Origin: Ulva prolifera
Taxonomy: Eukaryota; Chlorophyta; Ulvophyceae; Ulvales; Ulvaceae
Assembly: GCA_023078555.1 (NCBI GenBank)
Contig: CM041197.1
Span: 3,072,501-3,136,500 of the forward strand
Direction: 5' to 3'
DNA length: 64,000 bases
Shown: one piece after another, positions 12,501 to 26,000 of the stretch
How the letters are laid out: every line of letters starts with the position of its first letter
How positions within the stretch are numbered: position 1 is the stretch's first letter
Notes under the pieces: generated by a model
What the model saw: the letters and a program-made list of their open reading frames with translations, nothing else
Told to the model about the DNA's origin: nothing
Databases searched by the model: none
Translations under genes and position numbers: made by a program

Positions 12501-15500
12501 AGCGCGTGCCACGTCTGCCGTGCTTGCGAGTCGCCGCTGCGCGGGTGCGCATCCGGAGCCTCCGGCGGCGGGTACCGCGGCGACAGGCGCCGCGGCACGG
12601 TGGCGTCATGTTTATGGTCGTCCGGGGACGAAAGCGCGGACAGCGACGACTGTGGGCTGCCGGCGGCGGGACTCTCGGCTGCACCGTCCACCGCTCCAAC
12701 TGCCGCAGCCGTCTGCGGCAGCCCCGCAAGCATGCTCATGCGCTTCGGGCCGCTCAGGCCGAGGTCGTCCCAGGTCTCGTTGGTGTGGATCGATGCGAGC
12801 GACCTCGCCATGCTGCCCGGCGGGCCGTGGAGGGAGCTGTATGCGCGGCCGACGCTGCCGTCGCCGGCCCGCTCTGCACGCTGCGGCGACTGGTCCACCG
12901 ACTGAACCATGCTCTGCGGCTGAAGCAGGCTATACCCGCCGCCGAGGCTCAGGCTCTGCGTCAGTGGCCGCGCCTCCGAAGCCTCCTCCGCCGCAGAGTC
13001 CCCCGCCGCGCCGCGTGCACTGTGCGCTGCAGCAGACGACGACCGCCGCCGCCGCGGCAGCCCAAACACGAGCATCTTGGAAGACTCCTCGCCGTCCGTG
13101 CCGCCGCCGCTGCCGCCGCCCGTCCCCCCGGCCGCCGGCACAAACTGCGGGAGCGTCACGGACGAGTACCGCGGGCCGCTGCCGTGCGAGCCGGTGCCGA
13201 GGGTTGTGCTGACCGCCGGCAGCGCAAGGGTCGCGGTGTTCGTCTGGCCCGTTGTGCCGTCGCCCGTTGTGCCGGCCGCACGCGGCGCGTGCTGCCCCCC
13301 GCTCCCCGCCTCCGACCGCTCTGCCCCGGACTCGTCCGTCGTTGACAGCGCGTCCGGCTTGCGCGCAAACTTGCGCGAGTCATGCGGGAGCTTCTGGTCG
13401 AGCGAGAAGGGTGCCTCAGGCGTGCCGGCCTTGGGGCTAGCACGCATCGCCTGCGCGTGCGCCTCCATAATCATGATGAGTGCCGAGTTGTGCGCCATCT
13501 CCCAGTCCTCCGCGCGCGGGTCCACAGCACGCACAGCATGCTGCTCAGGCCTCCGCCCGCGGCGTGCCTGGGGGCTGTCTTGACGCTGCTCGGGGCTCGG
13601 GCCGCGGAGACTCTGCGCGCTGTCGTTGCGGAGGGCGGCTGCTGGCGGCGAACGGGGGTGGCCGCGTGGCACGGGCACGTCGTGCACGCTGCCACAGTCT
13701 GCTGCATGCTGCCAGGACAGCGGGCGGTGGCGGCGGTGGTGGTGCGCGGGGGAGGATTCGCCGCCGGTCAAGGAGCTGGTGCCGATGCGGCCGGCGACAT
13801 CTCCGGCGCCAAAAGTCACGGGGCGGCGGCCCACCATAGCTGCAGCGGGGCCGGCAGCACCAGCGGCGCCCGTGGTGCGGCCGCCCGGCGCCGACACGGG
13901 CGCGGCTGCGGACATCGCAGCCACGATCGCAGCCGCCGACTCCTGTGCCAGCGCCCGCGCATCAAGCTGCGTCGCGGCGTCGGCTGCCGCCGTCTCCGGG
14001 GCCGGCTTGAACTTTGCACTGGCGCGGCTCCCCGCCGACTGCGCCGAGGTCGGCCGCTCCGGCACGTGCAGCGCCTCCAGTGGCCACGGGGGCCGCACGC
14101 CAGCCGTGCCGGCACCGGAGCCCCGCGCGCTGTGCACGAACGAGCTGCTCTCCTCCGCGATCGTGTGCGGCCGCTTCACCAGCTGCCCCAGGCCCCCCTC
14201 TCCGGGGCCCCCGCTCCCCGTCCGGTACATCACGTGGTGCGGCCCGGAGTGCGGCCTCCCCTGGTACACGTGCTGAGTGGACGACGCGCTGGACGCGGCA
14301 TGCGTGGACGCCGCATGCAGCGGCGACCCTGGAGTGCTCGACGTCTGCGACAGGTTAGGGTTGGACCCCCACGACTGCCACTGCGCGAGCGGCGGCCCGG
14401 GAGCGAATGTGTTGCTGGGGCTGACTGGGGACCAGGGGTGGTGCGCGGAGGAGGGGGTGGGGGGGCCCTGGTGGCTGCCGCCGCCGGGGGTGGGCGGCGC
14501 CGGGGGGGTGCGGCTGGCGCTCAAGTCCGAATGCTGCATGCACCGGCAATGTCACATGGCTGGTAGGGTATCATGTGAGAGCCACGATGTGAAGCATCGC
14601 GCACACACGGCGACCCATGCGGCACACTACACATGGCGAGCTGACAGTGTTCCGAGAAAGCAGCAGTGCTGGTCCGCGACTGTGTCACGCATGCGCATGC
14701 CGTCCCCACGGGCGCTCTGCTTCACACCGGCACAGCTCTACTTCACACCGGCACAGCTCTCGGGGCGGCAGCGGCCTCACCTTACTGCCATGGCGCTGCC
14801 ATGAGGCGTGCGGGCCCTTGTCCCGCTCGGCGCCCTGCCTGCGCTGCTCCTCCAGGTGCACAAAGTGGTGGCGGATGGTGAGCAGTGCGGCGATGACGCC
14901 GACGAGCAGCACGAGCACCCCGAGGCCGAGCGCCACCCCAATCAGCGCGATGTCCTCATCCGACATCCCCTCCGGCGCCACCGGGGCCACCGGCGGGTCC
15001 GCGCTGACGGCGGCGCCGAGGGGCTGCGCGGTGCCGGAGAAGGGCGCGGGCGGGGGGATGGCGAGGAGGGCGGTGTCGAGCTGCGACACGGTGCCCACCG
15101 CCATGCCGGTCGCGGCTGCTTGCTCCTGCATGCATGCGTGTCGGGGGTGGGCGCTGGTCGTGCGAGGTGTGGGAGGGTTGGCCATGGAGCATGGCCGATG
15201 CAGCCGCGGTGTGAGCAGCTGAAGTGGGGGTGAGGGGCAGTGGGGGTGCGGACGGTGTCTGCCGGTGCCTGTGCCTGTGCATGAGAAGTGCTGGTGCTGA
15301 CGTTACAAGGCTGACCATGAAATCAAACTCACTAATGCAGAGGAACCGTGTTGAGCGAAACATGTAGAGCAAAGCAAAGTAAAGCTGGATGTGCTGATCA
15401 TGAACCGTGTCCTTTAGAGGACATTGCCAACTCCAGATGGATAGGGCCCCATGCCGGTGGGGGTAAACCAGCTCGAACCCCCCCCAGACAACCATACGCG

Positions 15501-18500
15501 ACTCACAGGGCCTCCTCCTGTGCTGAGCCAGGTGGCGCAGGTTGTGACACATGTGACACAGGGAATTTGTTCCTGAAGGCACATTTGCAGTTGAATAACC
15601 CCCGCATTCACGGTTGACGCCAGGCCACAGTTGGGGCAGGGCCAGGTCCACAACAGCCACACACATGTGGTGCTCAACTGAGTTGTTGAGCCTGTGTCAA
15701 CCCCACAGCTTCACATGCTGAATTGCACAGGGCCCTGCAGAGCTCTGCAGAGATGCTCCAGCAGTGACCAGCACTCGGGAAGCCACCGACACTGCCTGTG
15801 CACATGATGAGTCACCCCAGCCGCCTGCTAGCCCAGTTGGCAAATTGCCTGAAGCTGGATCTAGGGTGCCTCTACCTCAGAACAGCCAACCCTGCTCGAG
15901 TCTCAGCTGGACTTCTACTATGCAGCAACTGGAAGGCAAATCCTGAGAGTCAACAGTGCATCTTTGCAAAAGCCAGCAGAGTCCCAGACCACTCTGACCT
16001 GCGCATATCTCCTAGACACCACTGTTGCGTTACCTACATCGCCAGCCGCCCATACAGCAACCTTGCTCATTCGGCGTCGATCGGCCGGCAGCTGAGGCAT
16101 GCATGTTGCAGCATGTTCACACCACCGCAAGCTTGAAAATGTCTACATGTCAACATGCATGGGCTCAGTAAGGCGAAGCAGTCATCGGAGATGCTGCGAG
16201 GAGGTTGCCCGGGCGGGATGATGGTGCACGCGAGCTCCAACGCCGTGACCACGGCGAAAGTAATTATGAGTAGACGCCGCAGCTGGCACGCTGCGGTTGC
16301 GTCGGCTGTTCTGGTGCGCCACGCCAGCCATGACGAATGCCGTGGCCCGCACGCTGCTCGCAGCGGCAGCCCATGCATCGCCAGTGACAACCTTGCTGTT
16401 TGACGGATAACACGGCACAGCTGTGGGTGCCTCTGGGATGTCAGGGGGATCTGGCCACCCAGACACTGATGCCTGTCTGCGGGAGCCTCCCCACTCAGGG
16501 CATCATGGTCAGCATGCGGCCCCACCGCAGCTCACACTGCAGCAGCCGGCTGGCCTCCTGCCACGAACGTGGAGTCAACCAGAGACAGCACCAGCACCCC
16601 CGGATGCTCCATATGTGCACATTCGCAATGCTGACATCCGGGGCGACAGACACACAGCATGGCCAGAGGCACGATGAAGCAAACGGCCAGCGCTAGGCTT
16701 CTGCAGTGCCTGCCACCATGCCCCGTGCCTAGCAGCATCAGCGACCCAGCTGCGAACCCAGCCCCGGATGCTCAGCTCTGCTCAGCACACCCGCGCATGG
16801 CTGGCTCACCTCACGCACATTGCGCATCACCCCACCAGAGGAGATCCCATTGCCCCAGCTCTGTTTGCCGATGCAGTCCGCAGCGTCATTGCATGTGCGC
16901 CCGACACGGACGGGGGGCGAACGGCCCCCCTCAGCAGGTGATCACACGCAGCCCCCCGCACAAGGCGGCTGATGCCCCCGACACGCTGTATCAACACTAC
17001 ACCAGGTCACAACACCGGACCTCGATGCTAGCGCTCCCGCCGCGCCCCCAAATGCACAGCGCACAGCGCCGCAGGCCATGGTGGCACTCGAGGACATGAG
17101 ATTTTAAATGCTTTGCTAATCTGAGGTGTGCTAAAGTAAGCTTGGCTTGAACGTTATGAAGTTGAGCCATGCGAAAGCTTGAACGCTGGAAGTCTGCTGC
17201 TGGCAGGGGCAAGGGTGCTCGGCAGTGGTTGCAGTGACCCTGGAGGCGCAGGGGTGGCAGGCGGAGGCGCACCCGGATGGCCCCCCTGAGCCACGGCTCC
17301 CCGCCGCTGATGAAGCCCTCCGCGGCAACATCAAACAGCACGCTCGTCGCGGGCGCCGGCGGCTGCAGCTCGGGCTCGCTGTACGCCCGCAGCACCCACG
17401 GCAGCGCGACGACGCGGCTCGTCTCGTCCCACACCGCCCCCGGCGCCGCCGAGAGCTCCGAAACGTAGACGCGGCTCTCCGCCTGCTGCGACACCGGCGG
17501 CGGGTTTGGGGAGGTGTTGTTGAAGAAGACGCAGTCGCGCAGCCACGCGGCGGCGCGCTGCAGCACGGCCTCATCGTCGAGAGTCGTTCGCAGGCCGAGC
17601 GCCGGGCCGGCGGCGGCGGGGGCGGCCGCGGTGCGGCTGTTGGAGAAGGTCACGCGGTGGAATGTGCCAGTCGCGTTGGGGCTCAGGCGCACTGCCGTGT
17701 GGCGGTCCTGGAAGAAGCCGTCCAGCACACAGTCTACACACGCGCCGTGGTGTAGCTGAGGCGGATGGTGTGTGTGCATGTGTTGCACGCATGTGCTATG
17801 TCGCGACAGTCAGGCCGGGGATGAGGGCGAGGGAACTCTGGGAGGGCTGTTTCGGAGTTGCCAGTGTTCTGAAGAGAAAGCAGCATGACGGCAGCCCACA
17901 GTGTCAGTGCCACAGCTTCTGACAACACGACAATCCCACTGGCGGATCAATGAGGCCCACTTTGGCAGCGGTCAGGCCCGGGTGTGGCATTGTGGCCGTG
18001 CATACTGCTGGTGACCGTTCTACTGCAGGGGCCAGAAGCACACCCTCAGCGAGCAGGCGGGCACGGCGGCCTTCAAGCCACGGAGCTTGCTGAAGCAGCT
18101 GCGCCGTCTGCGGGTATTCAACGTCGATGGCACGGGCAAATGCGCCCCCTCCTGATACGACCACATTGGACAGCACCAGATCCCCTCTGTTTGCAAACAC
18201 CGTGGCCTCATTTAGAACCCCACTTTGCCGCTGAAGCGATACGTATAGGTCTGATATCCACAGCTGCCCTTCGTTCTCGAGGAAGTCATCGGAAACAGTC
18301 ACAACACATTGGGCTTTTGTTGTTCTTGGAACAGAAAGCGGGTACGGATCAGGAATACCTGTGCAATTTCCCTGCAGCGCAGAAGTAGTAATCAGTTGAC
18401 ACCATTACCATGAAGGAGGCTTTCACGCCAGAGCTTCGTCTCCGTGCGAAGCTGCAAGCACTGTGAGGTAGGGCCGTGTGTCTGGATTGTTTCGACAGCT

Positions 18501-19027
18501 ATCCCGAATGCATTCAATGCTTCCTGTGCATAATAACACAAATATATATCACCACTATGACCCTGAGGATACATCGCGTACCGACGACGTGACTGCACGT
18601 GCGATACGGCCAAACCGGCAGCAAGTTGTCGAGGCCACAGTGCCGAGGCGGGCATGCGGTCGCGCACTGTGTATTTTCAACAAAGGAACAAAGGTTCAAG
18701 CACGAGAACGTACAGTTGGAGCTGAGAGTAGCGCATGCCCGTAGTTGGCCTGGAAACGGCAGTGGCAGAAGAAGCGAAAGCGGTGCGCACTCGGATGGAT
18801 TTCGTGCTCCACCAGTTCGCCGCAACGCCGGCATCCAGCGTCATATTACCTGGGAGGGCAGTCGCATTGCGAAGATCTAAATGAGTACCGATCACGATGT
18901 GAGCAGCGCTGTGATTCAAGGCTTGTTGGAAGTCCATCAGCGATGTGACATACGCGATCTCTTGCGCTTGCACCAAGCCCATCATGGCACAGGCGCACGC
19001 CCAGAAAAAGAGATCCAGTTGCCTCAT
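9523..19027 (-). CDS. Large receptor-like membrane protein with C-terminal pseudokinase domain
   Basis: Likely one gene. Exon 1 (19027-18791) encodes a signal peptide (MRQLDLFFWACACAMMG) and an ectodomain start with N-glycosylation sequons. Exon 2 (18371 to about 18042 or 18024) starts GNCTGIPDPYPL. Exon 3 (17755-17273) is Cys- and Asn-containing ectodomain (ACVDCVLDGFFQD, LRDCVFFNNTS), possibly a beta-helix. A later exon (15125-14781) carries one strongly hydrophobic span followed by a basic, Glu/Gln-rich juxtamembrane segment. A 4.1-kb exon (14533-10393) begins with about 1,100 residues rich in Ser, Pro, Gly and Ala, then enters a kinase fold. The last exon (9941-9523) completes it. Kinase landmarks: VAVKFY (Lys codon 10786-10784), HSCGWICGALKPSNIAW where the HRD His/Asp are Cys/Ala, DFS instead of DFG, YAPPE, DVWAFGVLAYE, and CLRRDPAQRP. 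Phases match at every join defined. The link between 17273 and 15125 is not resolved, so two genes remain possible. Ligand and pathway unknown. Confidence 0.72.
15126..17272 (-). other. Unresolved part of the receptor gene (introns and probably further ectodomain exons)
   Basis: I could not join ectodomain exon 3 to the membrane-span exon by defined splice sites. Candidate coding pieces on the minus strand include a hydrophobic open stretch near 16215-16290 and a beta-strand-like stretch near 16535-16620 (GVLVLSLVDSTFVAGG). Neither is supported by phase-consistent splice sites on both sides. If this region instead holds a stop and a promoter, the extracellular and kinase parts would be separate genes. 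Confidence 0.35.
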
Positions 19028-20022
19028 TTTGAGCGATCTTCCTGCAAGCGCCCCGAATTTTACATCCAAGAGCTGGTAGGCACAAAACCGACCTCGATCA
19101 AACAAGCTTTCGATTGTTGATCGTGACCAGGCGACCTCACCATTTACCCAGCCTCATGCACTGATGCAGGTTGCAGAAGAATCTCATGATATGCTGGCCA
19201 TGGTACGGGCAAGTGCAGCCCACGAACCGGCGATCCTTGACCCTCCACCAGCTAGTGGAGCGTACCTTGCCGATGCACTGAGCGTACTACCCCGTCGAGG
19301 AGCACAGCATGCCGCCCACTCCACCAGTGTTTTCCTAGACAATCTTCCAAAGCATGACGGCACTCTGGCTGGAGAGCACGAAGCCAATGCAGTCGATCTG
19401 GCTACATGAACAGTCACTCGCTGTTCACACAGAGGACGCGGAACAGTTCAGACGCAGAGGCAGGCTGCAGCAGCCAGTCAGCGACGCAGCAAGCTTCTGA
19501 AACGAAGATCTAGGTGTAAAGCGTTGTGTCTAAGCCCTGTCGCATGGGCCATCGTGAGGAAATGTATACATTTGCGTCGCGCGGGCAGATGTTTCAATCG
19601 CTGGGAAGTTCAAACAGTCGTCACGTCGTAGTACAGGCGCTGGCCGAAGACAATCCCCAACATGTCACCGCAGACTATGATAGGCAGGTGGTTCCTGTTG
19701 ATTGTTTGGGTGGTCATAATTGATTTTTCACGCATGCACCTCGAATCTGACGAACTACCGACCTCACAGAGCCGCCTGTGCGCCGCAAGCTGCTTGCCGC
19801 GGCCACGGTGCCTTGTCAGCTTCGGGATTGATGCCCTCCATGCACCGAACGTATCCCTTCTCAGGAAACGTCCTGGTGTAGCGAGATGAACATGGCCTAT
19901 CACGAAGCTCTAATGAATTTGGCGTGTCGTAGGTTCGAATCAGCGTTGAGGCGTGCATAACGGGACCAACACCAACGCCATATCTGGCGATTCGTCCGCA
20001 TGGGCACGTGCACTGCGTCGCC
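19028..20022. promoter_or_regulatory. Divergent intergenic region between the receptor gene (-) and alpha-mannosidase (+)
   Basis: About 1 kb between the two putative start codons, expected to hold both promoters. The overlapping small open frames around 19164-19417 occur on both strands and have no recognisable motif. A GGTTCGAAT sequence at about 19932 resembles half of a Pol III B box, but the flanks do not fold as a tRNA. Nothing else is recognised. Confidence 0.4.
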
Positions 20023-23000
20023 ATGAAGTTGCTTCTAAATTATTTGTACAAGTCATGCATATATGCTGTCGTGTGGTATTTGCGGCTTTGCTTGTTCGCT
20101 ACTTGCGGAGCACAGCCTCTTCGAATTCACCTCGTCGCGCACTCCCATGACGACGCTGGCTGGCTCAAGACCGTCGACCAGTACTACACAGGATCAGAGC
20201 AGCAGATTCAGAAGGCTGGAGTAGAGTATGTTATAGACTCTGTGGTCCAGTGCCTTGGTGAGCACCAGGACCGGACGTTCTCATTCGGTGAGATAGCATT
20301 CTTCTCGAGATGGTGGGAACGGCAGACTACAGGTACTCAATCGAAGGTATGGTTATGTATTTGTCACTGTATGGCCTCGTGCTGCTCAAAGATCCAGTTC
20401 AACTGCCTGTGGCGTCGCCACTGCACGGGCTTGGTGCATGCCGGGCACACACGTGTGTTCTCTCGCAGCCATACATCACACACTATTCTCAGGCATATGT
20501 TTAGGTTTTCATTCCTGCTCTGTTTAACGTGTATCGATTCACTGTACTGCAGGTCAAAGACCTGGTCAGCAGAGGCCAGCTGACGTTTGTGAACGGAGGG
20601 TGGGTCCAGCACGACGAGGCAACATCTCATTTCTCAATGATGACCGACCAGACCACACGTGGTCACGACTTCCTGCTGCGGACTTTCAATTTCACGCCCA
20701 GCATTGCTTGGCAAATAGATCCGTTTGGCCACAGCAACACACAGGTGTGCTTGCGCATCTGCTCAGGAGCGCCATCGCAAATGCAGTGGCTGCTGCGCAA
20801 AGCAAAACAGTCCACGTCCAAGTGCTTTCGCTGACCCTCCTGGCAATGGTCTCCGGTGTGTCTGGCTCCATTGTCGAAATCACACAGAACAGGGAGGCAT
20901 GCCGCGACTGCCGTGTGAACGCAGCACAATCAGAAACCGCAAGACATCAGAGTGGACAGCCATTCCCAACGACAGTGTCTGAGGTGGACATGCTGCTCTG
21001 ATGCCGCCATCAACAGGCATGCCGAGATCTGTCAAACAACAGGAAGATCTACACCCAGTTGCCACAGCTCATGTCTACATCATATCTCTATCAGTGACAC
21101 CTGTGAAACTGTCACAGATGTGCAGCAGCTCACGTCAACGCTCCTGTAGTTCCTTGCTGCAGCGTGGACACTACCAGGTGTCCGCACCACAGCAGTCACT
21201 GGGGGTGGTCAGTCACACGGGCACATGTGGCGTTCAGGCGAGCCTCCTGACGGCGCGTGCGGGCTTTGACGCAGTGTTCTTTGCGCGGGCTGACTACGAC
21301 GATCTCGCGCGCCGCAAGGCCGCCGGCCAGGCCGAGGCTATCTGGCGCGCCGCACCGGCCACGTATGGCACCGCCGGCGACGTCTTTGTCGGCAACTTCC
21401 CCAACCACTACGGCCCCCCCCATGGCTTCAACTTCGAGTGGGGCTCCGTGGACCCCCCTGTCCAGGTGTGCCCCGCGCCATAGCCACAGCAGTCCCATGC
21501 CACACCTCATTGCAGCGGACATCAGCCGGGTCGACGCTGCTGCCCAGCGACTGCCCCGGCCTTGAGTTCCTTCCGAGTATGCCATGACCCGATAGAGGCT
21601 CTGCGCGGCGGGCATCGTGAATGCGTCGGTGCTGACGCAGTGCAGCTCAGCCTGCAAAGGGCACAGACGGCGCGTCGTCGGTGGGGCACTGCTGCCCGTG
21701 CGCACTCTGCTTGTGCTGCTTCCGGCAACGGTGCCGCAAGTGGCCTTCTTGATATACCTGGGGGATTGCGCTGCACCTCGTGCCCCTGCAGACGAGCACG
21801 CGCGCACTGCCGCCACAGGCAGCGTTGCAGCGTGCGCCCACAGGCCTGCCTGCCTGGTTATTCAGAACAGCGCCCCGCTTTTGCCGGAACCATCTAGATG
21901 AGTCCACACAGCCGGCAACACAGCACAGCGTACCTGACATCGTGCTTCCGGTCGCATAGCGTCGAGGCCGTGTGCAGCCGCGGAGCGTGTGCAGGATGAT
22001 CCGCGGCTGGAGGGCTACAACGCGGTGCGCCGCGCCGACGCGCTCGTCGATGCGGCGCAGGCAGCCGCCGCCACCTCCCGCGGCGCCGACGTCATGCTCC
22101 TCATGGGCTCCGACTTCACCTACGCCAACGCCCTCACCTGGTACACCAACATGGACCGCCTCGTGGCCGCCGTCAACCGCGGCGGCCGCGCGACCGCCGA
22201 GTACTCCACGCCGGAGCGCTACCTCGCAGCCAAGGCGGCGGCCGGCGGCGCGTGGCCGCTGCGCACCGATGACCTCTTCCCCTACGCCGACTCCCCCCAC
22301 ACATACTGGACCGGTGCGCTGCCCCTTCCTGCTGTGCATGCTATGTGTGCTGCGTGGTGCATTTGGCTCATCCGGGCCGATGTGGAGGCGGCCCTCAGAG
22401 GGGTCGTGGTGCTAACGAGGTGTTGCGGGCGGCCGGCTCTCACGTGTGTTGGAATCTCCAGGCCGGTGGAGATTGGAACATTCATGCAAACTTAGCTCTG
22501 TAAGTATGCCGGTCCTGATTCCCGTGTCTCGCTGCTGCTGTGTGCCGCCAGGTGAGCTGGTGGCGCAGCAGCTGTCTGGCAGGCTTTGGCCGTGGGCCGA
22601 CTTGACTCAGGTGCCTCAAACAGTCTGGTGCCAATTCTCAGCATATGGTCACGCAGCGCTGGATCGAGACTGCCGGCAGAGCACACCTTGTACATCGTCG
22701 GCATGGCCGCCGCTTGGGGCCACGATCGCCTGCATGCATGCCTCCTGCCCCCCCGTCACTCCGCCAGTCCTCTGCTGTGCCACTGCGTCACTCCGCTGCT
22801 CCACCCCTCTCCCCCGCTGCATGTCCCTTGTGAAGAGTGGCCAGAGGCGGCGCTGGGTGCAGGCTTCTTCTCGAGCAGGCCGACGCTGAAGCACTACATC
22901 TACGAGACCGCGCACACCCTCGCCACCGCCCGCAAGGCTGCCGCGCTCCTCACGCTGCACGGCGACTGTGGCCAGCCCTCCAAGGTGCCCCCCGCCCCCT

Positions 23001-26000
23001 CTGCGGCCGCTCCACCTGCATGCGCCAATGCTTGCCTGCAGGTCACGGGCACAGCTCCTTCCAATGTCTTTCCGCTCGCGCAGCTGGATCTGCAGCCCTC
23101 TAATATGCCTGACAATCACCCCTCAGCTGCCTGCCTTGGCCTCCCATACGCTAGTGCGGCAACGCTCACGCTGCACTCACCTCGACCAGGGCTCGTCTGC
23201 GGGCGCAGGACCGCACCAGCCTCTAGAGTCATCGGCACACCGCCCCTCATCCCTCGCACTGTGCTAGGGCGCCCATGCCCTCAGCTGCTGTCAGTGAGAG
23301 TGCAGCGACACCACCGAAATGCATCGGCGCTATCTGCACTGCCGTTGCCCAATACTCACCAGCATGGGCGCCACGACAGCCAGCCCGCTCCCTGAGTATT
23401 CCGTTGGGGTGCAGGGGCTGCATAGAGCGCTGGACAGCCTCGATGCCGCAGTCTCGCTGACTCAGCACCACGACGCCGTCACGGGTACTGCGAAGCAGGC
23501 CGTCACCAATGACTATGCCCGCCGCCTCGCTGCCGCCTCCGCCGCCGTCCACCGCAGCATCGCCCGGCTCATCTCGGCGGCTATCTTCACCCCTCATGCA
23601 TGCAGTAGGTGTACAGGCACGTCGCCCCCCCACGGCGCGTCCGAACTCTCTGACTTGGACCCTGCGCAACGCGCCGATGTTGGAGTGGGGCCGGCGCAGG
23701 GAGGCGGAGATCATAGCGGCGCTGCACGATCGGGCTCCAAAGAACCGAATCGTTCGGTGCAAGATGCGCAGAGCAGCAGTGTTGGCGAGGCGGGGGGTCG
23801 GGTGGGGGCAGCTGCGGAGGCAGCGGACGGGCTGCCGCGGCTGTGGCCGTGCGAGCAGGGCAACATGAGCGCGTGCGCGGCCACGGTCGAGGCGTCGCGG
23901 GCATGCGAGTCCTTCGCGGTCGTCCTCTTCAACTCCGCCGCGTGGCCTCGAGAGGAGAGCGTGCGGGTGCGACAGCAACAAAACAAAATCCTCGGAGGGT
24001 CCAATGCATCACTTGCTCTGTGGCGCTCACCAGCGCTGCCGATCCAGAACATCACTTGGTCCCGAGGGCACGAACCCTATCATACCCCCAGCATCTGATA
24101 CTGAGGCGTTGCTCTCAATTGCAGGTGCCGCTGGCAAGGCCGGACTGCCACTACGCCGCCGTCGGCGCCGACTCACAGGAGGTCCTCCTGGGGATCCTGC
24201 CCATCAGCCAGGCCACCTGGTGTGTGCAGCAGCTCCTCGCCCTCTACGACGCCCTCCCGGCCTCCGCCGCCGGCTGGTACGAAGCCGTCTTCCAGGCCGC
24301 CGTCCCGGCTCTCGGGTACAGCACCGTCCTGCTCATCCCAAACGCCGCCCCCGCCGCCCTGGCCGCCAACGCCACCCTCCCCGACATGCATGCGCTTGAT
24401 AGCGCCGCCGTCAGCACCGCCGTGTCGTTCGTGCCGCTTCCAGACAGCACGCATGCATGGCATGCCGCGGCGGTCGCGCTGCGTGCGGGGAGCACGGCGG
24501 CCCGACTCGCCCCTCCGACGCCGGCGCTGCCGGGCGCGGCGGCGGTGGTGGAGAACGAGCATCTCGCGCTGCGGTTCGACCGGCTGACGGGCCGGCTGGC
24601 GTCGGTGGAGCACAAGGAGACGGGGCAGCGGGTGCGAGTGGAGGTGGACCTGGTGTACTGGGAGTCGAAGAACAGCGCGCCGTACGGAGGGGCGTACATC
24701 ATGCGGCCGGGAGCGCAGGTGTGACGCGCCTCCTCGTGCGAGTGTGCACAATGCAGGGTCCATGGCACCGCCCTTGTGAGGCGCCCATGCTCACGCACAC
24801 TGGGCCGGCTTCTCATCGGGCCATGAGGCTTGACTCAGGCGCCTACCTGACGCGGTGCATTCACCACAGGTGGTTCCAGGAAGGGATGCATCCATCAATC
24901 CCGTGCAAGTTTTGCATCGCCGGCCACACATCCACCACACCACATTCTCTCTGGGCGGTCCGCCTTGAGACGGTACTGGTAGTGTGCTACATGAGTGGAA
25001 TTGAGTGGATCTTCGGATCGCTGCTGCTGCTTGCAATGCCTGGTAGTATGCTTTAGTTCTCTGCCATACAGTGAGCTTTTGTAACGTGAGTGCCACAACA
25101 CATGGATGCATGTGCATCACGCATGCAGGCACCGCTCGCGTGGCCCTCGGGGTCGTCCCGTGCGACACTTGAGATCGTGGAGTCCCCAGTCGTGTCGGAG
25201 GTGCGGCAGGCGTTTGTGGGATGGGGCACGCTGACGACGCGGCTGTGGCGGGGGGCGCGGGCCGTGGAGCTCGAGTGGACGGTCGGGCCGGTGCCCGTGG
25301 CGGACGGCGTCGGCAAGGAGGTGGCCCTGCGGTTGCGCACCGACCTTGACACAGGTCCGCACTCGCACTCAGGCTGGCCCCAGCACAGCCCGGCCACCGT
25401 TCACCGCGGCTGCGGCCCCTTGCACGGCGGGAGCACGGCACACCCTCGGCCACCGGAGCCGCCCTTCCAATATCACAGAGGTTGTGCACAGGTGATGTGT
25501 GGTGGACCGACTCCAACGGCCGCCAGATGCAGCGCCGCCGCCGCTCCTGGCGCCGCTCCTGGCCCCTCAACATCACCGAGCCCATCGCCAGCAACTTCTA
25601 CCCCATCACCTCCGCCGCCACCCTCCGTGGCATGCCGCCGCAGCGCACGCCTGGGGACGATGACCGCGGCGGCGGCGGCGGCGGCGGCGGCGGGGAGTTC
25701 GAGCTGAGCCTCGTGACGGACCGGCCACAGGGCGCCGCATCTCTTGAGAGCGGGGCCATGCATGTCCTGCTGCACCGGCGGCTGCTGACGGTGCGTGATG
25801 CATGTGGCGGCGCTCGCGCTGGCTCCGCCACATGCAGCTGCCACTGGCCCTGGGGCCACCCTCACACATGCATCAGACGAGGGCAGGCATCATGTGTGCT
25901 GCACGTATGATCCTCCAGTGTTATGACTCTTGGACTGCACCCTACCCTCCCCGAATGCCGGGAGCGGCGCTGCATGCACCACGCGCCAGGCTGGGACAGG

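Noticed and set aside
16067..16525. Separate small secreted or membrane protein with a hydrophobic stretch on the minus strand
   Set aside because: No suitable ATG just before the hydrophobic segment and no conserved motif; it could be part of the receptor gene or chance.
19905..19955. Possible tRNA gene (GGTTCGAATC)
   Set aside because: Half of a B box is present, but there is no matching A box, acceptor stem or anticodon arm.
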